This document shows positions 58,844 through 64,000 of a stretch of DNA of 64,000 nucleotides, piece after piece. Location: NCBI RefSeq assembly GCF_037890695.1, contig NZ_CP149571.1, positions 3,936,001-4,000,000 on the forward strand, written 5' to 3'. The position numbers and the translations under genes are program-made. Each line of letters starts with the position of its first letter. Position 1 is the stretch's first letter. The notes beneath the pieces were generated by a model. The model made no database searches. It was not told the DNA's origin and worked only from the letters and a program-made list of their open reading frames with translations. The stretch comes from Aeromonas jandaei (GTDB lineage: Bacteria > Pseudomonadota > Gammaproteobacteria > Enterobacterales > Aeromonadaceae).

Positions 58844-59584
58844 CTACAGATCGGTAAACTCGGGGATATGGGCGCGACCGCGACTCTCGAGGAAATCGAG
58901 CAGGGCCCGGGGGGAGCGCACCAGGATCCGCTCCAGCGGGAAGCCCGCTTCGGTCACCAGCCGGTGGCAATGGTCAAAATCGCCGAGGCTGAAAGCGACG
59001 TGGGAATCGGAGCCGAAGGTGAGATAGGCCCCCAGATCTCGCGCGGCCTCCACGATGGCGCGGCAGTTGCCTTCGCTACCCGGGCGCGAGTGAATGAAGG
59101 AGGAGTTGTTGATCTCCAGCGCCACCCGATAGTCCGCAGCCGCCTTGACCACCGCCTGAATGTCGATGGGAAATGAGGGGTTGCCCGGATGGCTGATCAT
59201 ATCGACCCGGCCACTCTTGATGGCGTTGATCATCGCCTGGGTATGGGTTGCCTGATCGCAGGGAGGGAATACCTGCTCATGAAAACCCGCCATGATCATA
59301 TCGAGACGCGACTCATAGCGCTCGGGGAAATCGATCTCCCCGTCGAGGTTTTTGATGTTGGCCTCGATACCCCGCAGGATCCCCACCCCATCCACCACTC
59401 TTGGCAATATCGGCAAGTTGGCAAAATGCCAGACATGAGGGGCATCGGCCATCTCGGGGCCATGATCCGTGGTGGCGAACAGCTTGATCCCTTTGGCTCT
59501 GGCGATGGGCAGATAGTCGTGGATGGTGCTGTAGGCGTGGGTGCTGGCAATGGTGTGAGTGTGGGTATCGACCGGGTACTTCAT
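58844..59584 (-). CDS. ycdX: PHP-domain phosphatase, YcdX family
   Basis: 246 residues from ATG 59584, with GGGGAGAG ideally spaced; E. coli YcdX has 245. Metal ligands are visible in order: [49 protein letters not shown] and FGSDSHVAF. YcdX binds three zinc ions and has phosphatase activity; it is linked to swarming in E. coli. A stem GAGCCAACTC/GAGTTGGCTC (58798-58825) follows the stop. Confidence 0.9.
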   Translation of the reverse strand: MKYPVDTHTHTIASTHAYSTIHDYLPIARAKGIKLFATTDHGPEMADAPHVWHFANLPILPRVVDGVGILRGIEANIKNLDGEIDFPERYESRLDMIMAGFHEQVFPPCDQATHTQAMINAIKSGRVDMISHPGNPSFPIDIQAVVKAAADYRVALEINNSSFIHSRPGSEGNCRAIVEAARDLGAYLTFGSDSHVAFSLGDFDHCHRLVTEAGFPLERILVRSPRALLDFLESRGRAHIPEFTDL

Positions 59585-60000
59585 CTTCTCTCCCCTCATA
59601 TTTTGAAGGGGCAGCATAACAAAGTAGGGGGAATTGGGCCACGCCGGCACTTGCCACACTTTGTCACAAAATACCGAGGAACTGACATAGTCTGAGCCGG
59701 GCTGACTGGCATACTGGCTCCCGTCGATACATGCCTGAACTCGCATCGACAGTTTGTCATCAGGATGATGCAAACTCACTTTCCCCACCGTCGCTCCCCG
59801 CGGCGGTTTTTTTTGCCTGTTTGTTACCCTCTGCCACTCTCAACCGGGCAAAAAAATGCCCAACTAGCAAGAAGCAGGTTGGGCGAGACTTAATGTTTAA
59901 TTGCAGTGGCATAGATATAGAGTCTCGCGCTGCGGAGTTAGTTCCGACCTTTTTGCGCTTTTTCACAAAAAACATTCTGCTAACACCAGTTCACAATCTC
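59585..60000. other. Intergenic region between ycdX and psrA
   Basis: About 420 bp without a supported gene. It contains a hairpin with eight T after it (CCGTCGC...GCGGCGG, about 59787-59818) and GCCCAAC/GTTGGGC (59859-59886). These may end transcription from outside genes. Confidence 0.45.
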
Positions 60001-60044
60001 TTGACACCTCGCGTTATGAAACGTACTTTTTAAACATTCGTTTA
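60001..60044 (+). promoter_or_regulatory. psrA promoter with PsrA-type operator
   Basis: -35 TTGACA at 60001-60006, with a -10 candidate TACTTT 17 bp downstream. TAAAC-ATTC-GTTTA at 60031-60044 matches the known PsrA site (AAAC, 2-4 bases, GTTT) and overlaps the likely start of transcription, fitting self-repression. Confidence 0.68.
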
Positions 60045-60057
60045 AGTGAGGTGTCCA

Positions 60058-60711
60058 GTGAGTAAAATCGATACCAAAAACCGTATTCTCGACGCCGCTG
60101 AAGTGCTGTTTGCCGAGCGGGGATTCGCCGATACCTCTTTGCGTCTGATCACCAGCGAGGCCGATGTCAATCTGGCTTCCGTGAACTATCACTTCGGCTC
60201 CAAGAAGGAGCTGATCCAGGCGGTGCTCGACCGCTATCTGAGCCTGTTCATGCCCGATCTGGATGCCCGCCTGCGGGTACTGATGGAGCAGGATCAGCTG
60301 ACCCTGCTGCAACTCTTTGAAAGTTTTGTCGAACCGCTGATGAAACTCTCGGCGGTGCGGGCCAATGGCCCGGCCATCTTCATGCAGCTGCTGGGGCGCG
60401 GCTATATCGACAGCCAGGGCCACCTGCGCCGCTTTATCACTGCCCACTATGGCCCCATTTTGCAGCGGATCACCCAGGCTATCTCCAAGGCCAACCCGGC
60501 CCTCTCGCCGGCAGATCTCTTCTGGCGCCTGCACTTCACCCTGGGCACCGTCGTCTTCACCATGGCCTCTGCCGATGCGCTGCGCGACATCGCCCTGGCC
60601 GATTTTGGCCAGCAGCTCGATGTCGAGGGGCTGGTACGCAACGTTATTCCTTATCTGGCGTCCGGAGTCGGGGCACCAGTGGAGTCGACCAGGCTCTCCC
60701 TGGCCGTGTAA
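60058..60711 (+). CDS. psrA: PsrA-like TetR-family fatty-acid regulator
   Basis: 217 residues from GTG 60058 (GAGG six bases before); GTG 60046 would add four. TetR HTH is at residues 6-52: NRILDAAEVLFAERGFADTS, LRLITSEADVNLASVNYHFG, very like Pseudomonas PsrA. The C-terminal part would bind long-chain fatty acyl ligands. It precedes fadE on the same strand, and PsrA controls beta-oxidation genes in Pseudomonas, so control of fadE is likely. Confidence 0.82.
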   Translation: MSKIDTKNRILDAAEVLFAERGFADTSLRLITSEADVNLASVNYHFGSKKELIQAVLDRYLSLFMPDLDARLRVLMEQDQLTLLQLFESFVEPLMKLSAVRANGPAIFMQLLGRGYIDSQGHLRRFITAHYGPILQRITQAISKANPALSPADLFWRLHFTLGTVVFTMASADALRDIALADFGQQLDVEGLVRNVIPYLASGVGAPVESTRLSLAV

Positions 60712-60759
60712 CAACCAACAATAAATCAACGGAAACAGTGAAATAGAAGGAACTTCGGT

Positions 60760-63084
60760 ATGATCACATTGCTTATCCTGCTAGTGCTGGCGATTGCCGT
60801 TGTGCTCGGCGTCCCCTCACTGCGCAAACAGTGGGTAACCCGTCCTGTGTTCGGCATCTTCAAGAAGATACTGCCGCCCTTGTCGGCCACCGAGCGGGAG
60901 GCCATGGAAGCCGGCTCCGTCTGGTGGGATGGCGAGTTGTTTCGCGGCAACCCCGACTGGAAAAAACTGCACGGCTACGGCAAGGCCGAGCTGACCGCAG
61001 AGGAGCAGGCCTTTATCGACAATCAGGTCGAAACCCTGCTCGCCATGGTTGATGACTTCAAGATCGTCAACGAAACCAAAGACCTGCCGGAGCCGGTCTG
61101 GGACTATCTGAAGAAGGAAGGCTTCTTCTCCCTGATCATCCCGAAATCCTACGGCGGCCGCGAATTCTCGGCGATCGCCAACTCCACCATCGTCACCCGT
61201 ATTGCCACCAAGAGCCTGAGCGTGGCGGTCACCGTCATGGTGCCGAACTCCCTTGGCCCGGGCGAGCTGCTGATGCACTACGGCACCCAGGCCCAGAAAG
61301 ATTTCTGGCTGCCGGGGCTGGCCAACGGCAAAGAGGTGCCCTGCTTCGCCCTGACCGGGCCGGAAGCTGGCTCCGATGCAGGTGCCATTCCTGACAAGGG
61401 GATCGTCTGCAAAGGGATGCACAAGGGTGAAGAGGTGCTGGGTATTCGCCTCAACTGGAACAAGCGCTACATCACCCTGGCGCCGCGCGCCACCGTGCTG
61501 GGGCTGGCGTTCAAACTCTATGACCCGGAGAAACTGCTGGGTGACAAGGAAGAGCTCGGCATCACCTGCGCGCTCATCCCCACCAGCCACCCGGGCGTGC
61601 GCGTCGGCGATCGCCACTACCCCATGGGTCTGGCGTTCCTGAACGGCCCGACTTTCGGCAAGGATGTGTTCATTCCGCTCGACTGGATCATCGGCGGCCC
61701 GGATTACGCCGGTCGCGGCTGGCGCATGCTGGTGGAGTGCCTCTCCGCCGGTCGCGGCATCTCGCTGCCTGCTCTGGGCACCGCCTGTGGTCACATGGCG
61801 AGCCGCACCGTGGGCGCTTATTCCTACGTGCGTAAACAGTTCGGCATGTCCATCGGCAAGTTTGAAGGTGTGCAGGAAGCGCTGGCCCGCATCGGTGGCC
61901 TCACCTATCAGCTGGAAGGGGCCCGTCGCATGACCGCAGGTTCGCTGGACTTGGGTCAGGCGCCGGCCATCGTCACTGCGATTTCCAAGTACCACATGAC
62001 CGAGATGGCGCGCCAGATCATGGATGACTCCATGGATATCCACGCCGGTCGTGCCATCCAGCTGGGCCCGAAAAACTACACCGGCTACGCCTACATGGGG
62101 ATTCCGGTCGCCATCACGGTGGAAGGGGCCAACATCCTGACCCGCAACCTGATGATCTTCGGGCAAGGGGCCACTCGCTGCCACCCGTACGTCTTTGCCG
62201 AGCTGGAAGCGGCGGCTGATACCGACGTGGAGCGCGGTCTCGAGAAGTTTGACGCCCTGCTGATGAAACACATCGCCTTCGGCGCCGGCAACTTCTTCGG
62301 TTCCCTGTTCCAGGGGCTGACCCTTGGCCAGTTCAACAGCGCTCCGGTAACCGGTGAAACCGCTCGCTACTACAAGCAGCTCTCCCGCATGAGTAAAGGG
62401 CTGGCCCTGTGCGCCGACGTCTCCATGCTGATGCTGGGTGGCGATCTCAAGCGCAAGGAGATGATCTCCGCCCGTCTGGGTGACGTGCTGAGCCACCTCT
62501 ACCTGGCCTCCGCCACCCTCAAGCATTACGAGGATCAGGGCCGTATGGTCTCCGATCTGCCGTTCGTGCAGTACGCGGTGGAGCGCAACCTCTACCTGAT
62601 TGGCAAGGCGTTCGAGGGCTTCTTCCAGAACTTCCCGAACAAGGTGGTGGGTGCCGTGCTCAAGCGCGTGGTGTTCCCGTTCGGCGTCGGTTACAAGATG
62701 CCGGCCGACGATCGCTGCCACGCCATCTGTCTGGCCATGATGAAGCCGGGCGAGTTCCGCGACCGTCTGACGGCCCTCTGCTATGTGGGCAAGGACGAGG
62801 CGGATCCGGTCGGCCTGATGGAGCGTGCCTTCCAGGCCATGGTCGCAGTGCAGCCCTACGAGAAGAAACTGGTGCAGGCCCAGAAAGAGGGCAAACTGCC
62901 TCGCAAACTGGCGCTGCCGGAACTGGTGGAAGCCGCTTTGGCCAAATCGGTGCTGAGCAAGGACGAGGCGGACAAGCTGCTGGCCGCCGATGCCCTGCGC
63001 TACGAAGCCATTCAAGTGGACAACTTCGCCCCGGGCGAGCTGGAGGGAATGGCGCAGGCCAACCCCATCCATCACGCCGCCTGA
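60760..63084 (+). CDS. fadE: Acyl-CoA dehydrogenase FadE
   Basis: 774 residues (E. coli FadE 814). N-terminal membrane segment LLILLVLAIAVVLGVPSL; acyl-CoA dehydrogenase core with FALTGPEAGSDAGAIPDKGI, GAYSYVRKQFGMSIGKFEGV and IQLGPKNYTGYAYMGIPVAI; C-terminal DUF1974 extension (KALEG-like part, FPFGVGYKMPADDRCHAICL). Catalyses the first beta-oxidation step. AAGGA lies eight bases before the ATG. Probably under PsrA. Confidence 0.93.
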   Translation: MITLLILLVLAIAVVLGVPSLRKQWVTRPVFGIFKKILPPLSATEREAMEAGSVWWDGELFRGNPDWKKLHGYGKAELTAEEQAFIDNQVETLLAMVDDFKIVNETKDLPEPVWDYLKKEGFFSLIIPKSYGGREFSAIANSTIVTRIATKSLSVAVTVMVPNSLGPGELLMHYGTQAQKDFWLPGLANGKEVPCFALTGPEAGSDAGAIPDKGIVCKGMHKGEEVLGIRLNWNKRYITLAPRATVLGLAFKLYDPEKLLGDKEELGITCALIPTSHPGVRVGDRHYPMGLAFLNGPTFGKDVFIPLDWIIGGPDYAGRGWRMLVECLSAGRGISLPALGTACGHMASRTVGAYSYVRKQFGMSIGKFEGVQEALARIGGLTYQLEGARRMTAGSLDLGQAPAIVTAISKYHMTEMARQIMDDSMDIHAGRAIQLGPKNYTGYAYMGIPVAITVEGANILTRNLMIFGQGATRCHPYVFAELEAAADTDVERGLEKFDALLMKHIAFGAGNFFGSLFQGLTLGQFNSAPVTGETARYYKQLSRMSKGLALCADVSMLMLGGDLKRKEMISARLGDVLSHLYLASATLKHYEDQGRMVSDLPFVQYAVERNLYLIGKAFEGFFQNFPNKVVGAVLKRVVFPFGVGYKMPADDRCHAICLAMMKPGEFRDRLTALCYVGKDEADPVGLMERAFQAMVAVQPYEKKLVQAQKEGKLPRKLALPELVEAALAKSVLSKDEADKLLAADALRYEAIQVDNFAPGELEGMAQANPIHHAA

Positions 63085-63097
63085 CAAGCGATAATCA

Positions 63098-63124
63098 AAA
63101 AGGCCCCTTTCGGGGCCTTTTTTT
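63098..63124 (+). terminator. Terminator after fadE
   Basis: AAAGGCCCC-TTTC-GGGGCCTTT followed by TTTT; a strong hairpin with a tract of seven T overall. Confidence 0.9.
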
Positions 63125-63229
63125 ATGGCAATCGCCACGCACTGACCGTTCGCACATCCTGCGTACAGCCAAGCAGGCCGGAGTTTGCTATCTTGCGGCC
63201 ATCATTTGCGTTTAGAGCAAGCACAACCC

Positions 63230-63751
63230 ATGAGCATTATTTTGGGCATAGACCCGGGATCGCGGATCACCGGTTACGGGGTTATCCGGGTCGTCGGCGG
63301 CAAGGCCGAATATCTGGGGTCGGGCTGTATCCGCACCGATTGCGGCGAGCTGCCAGAGCGCCTCAAGCAGGTCTATGACGGGGTATGCGAGATCATCACC
63401 CAGTTCAAGCCCACCGAATTTGCCATCGAACGGGTCTTTATGGCCCGCAACGCCGACTCGGCCCTGAAACTGGGGCAGGCCCGTGGCAGCGCCATCGTCG
63501 CGGCGGTCAACGCTTTTTTACCGGTGAGCGAATACTCTGCCACCCAGATCAAGCAGGCAGTGGTGGGGACCGGCGGCGCCAGCAAGGAGCAGGTGCAGCA
63601 CATGGTGACCCATCTGCTGAAACTCTCCGCCACCCCGCAGGCGGATGCAGCGGATGCCCTCGGCGTCGCGCTCTGCCACCTGCACACCCGCCAGAGCCTG
63701 ATCAAGATGGCAGGGCGCGCCAGCAGCTCGGTACGTGGCCGCTATCGCTAA
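63230..63751 (+). CDS. ruvC: Crossover junction endodeoxyribonuclease RuvC
   Basis: 173 residues from ATG 63230, the same length as E. coli RuvC. Catalytic acids are seen in [16 protein letters not shown] (Asp7), EFAIERVFM (Glu) and [16 protein letters not shown] (two late Asp). It resolves Holliday junctions with RuvAB. The ruvAB genes are not in the window and the upstream neighbour is fadE, not yebC. A perfect palindromic terminator follows. Confidence 0.95.
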   Translation: MSIILGIDPGSRITGYGVIRVVGGKAEYLGSGCIRTDCGELPERLKQVYDGVCEIITQFKPTEFAIERVFMARNADSALKLGQARGSAIVAAVNAFLPVSEYSATQIKQAVVGTGGASKEQVQHMVTHLLKLSATPQADAADALGVALCHLHTRQSLIKMAGRASSSVRGRYR

Positions 63752-63796
63752 ACCTTGTTCACCCGCCCTGCTCACCTCGGGATCGCCAAATAAAAA

Positions 63797-63828
63797 AACC
63801 GCCCCGGATATCCGGGGCGGTTTTGTTT
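63797..63828. terminator. Bidirectional terminator after ruvC
   Basis: AACCGCCCCGGA/TCCGGGGCGGTT perfect 12-bp arms, with T-runs on both strands (TTTTGTTT and TTTTTTTA on the minus side). Confidence 0.92.
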
Positions 63829-63892
63829 GGCCCATCAGCAAGCCGGGACGTCGCTAAAGACGAAATCGCTCGGCTTGGCACTCTGCGTTTGG

Positions 63893-64000
63893 CTAGACGA
63901 ACAAGCTACCCGAGCGTACCGGAATACTCTCCTCCTGAGCCTGCAATAAAGGCAGCAGTTCGTGGTAACCGGCATGCAGCTTGTCGCAGGCAGCTTGGCA
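63893..64000 (-). CDS. C-terminal end of an unidentified protein
   Basis: An open frame on the minus strand enters from the window edge and stops at 63893-63895. The 35 visible residues contain ACDKLHAGYHELLPLLQAQE then ESIPVRSGSLFV. It faces the bidirectional terminator after ruvC, as a real gene end would. Too little remains for identification. Confidence 0.5.
   Translation of the reverse strand, partial: CQAACDKLHAGYHELLPLLQAQEESIPVRSGSLFV

Noticed and set aside
60817..63138. 773-aa minus-strand frame over fadE
   Set aside because: Antisense to a well-conserved enzyme; the open frame is a by-product of GC-rich codon positions.

Overview
The window holds about 46.8 kb of an integrated temperate phage, followed by about 17 kb of chromosome from a GC-rich gammaproteobacterium, most likely Aeromonas. 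That host call rests on the general look of the chromosomal proteins, a tRNA-Thr close to the E. coli form, a psrA-fadE pair and ruvC; it was not tested by a database search. The left end of the prophage lies outside the window, so the large virion gene at position 1 is cut. The right end is at about 46,765-46,798, where an integrase gene runs into the 3' end of what looks like the tmRNA gene ssrA.

The prophage has a lambda-type control plan with short-tailed-phage virion genes. cI (33,132-33,746) is flanked by two clusters of GTTC/GAAC operator half-sites. Leftward (minus strand): cro, small ORFs, two C5-cytosine methyltransferases, replication genes O and P, ninB, a Ref-like nuclease and antiterminator Q form a tightly overlapping early operon. 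Past Q come small zinc-ribbon genes, the lysis cassette (holin, endolysin, a second small membrane protein, an overlapping lipoprotein pair), terminase, portal, scaffold, capsid, adaptors, tail fibre, a beta-rich tail protein, a gpJ-like tip protein and several Ala/Gly/Gln-rich proteins likely to be ejected with the DNA. Rightward (plus strand): a leader with tRNA-Pro(UGG), an Arg-rich N-like ORF, an rRNA-type boxA, RecE-like exonuclease, RecT, a Dam-type methylase, RdgC, many small overlapping ORFs, an excisionase-like gene and the integrase.

The most striking regulatory feature is a repeated module in the late operon. Four promoters (TTGNNT, exactly 17 bp, TAGNAT, with CGT before the -10) are each followed 11-12 bp later by a GGCC-based hairpin. 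Further terminator-like hairpins sit in front of most late genes, as expected if Q-modified polymerase ignores them. A two-gene, AT-rich cassette on the opposite strand (1,199-1,989) with its own terminator interrupts the late operon and is a good accessory (moron) candidate. Two early genes are broken: a DUF559-like nuclease by an in-frame TGA and a Dcm methyltransferase by a one-base frameshift. The CI repressor lacks the serine expected for self-cleavage.

The chromosomal part holds a sugar locus (aldose-1-epimerase-like, MFS sugar porter and a TPR/DUF5107 protein on the minus strand, with a divergent ROK regulator). Next is a 1,396-residue fusion of a GltD-like flavoprotein and a molybdopterin formate dehydrogenase, preceded by a structured leader with complementary hairpin loops. 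Then come tRNA-Thr(CGU), a YcdX-type PHP phosphatase, psrA with a matching operator, fadE, ruvC and the end of an unidentified gene. No CRISPR array, IS element or transposase was seen.
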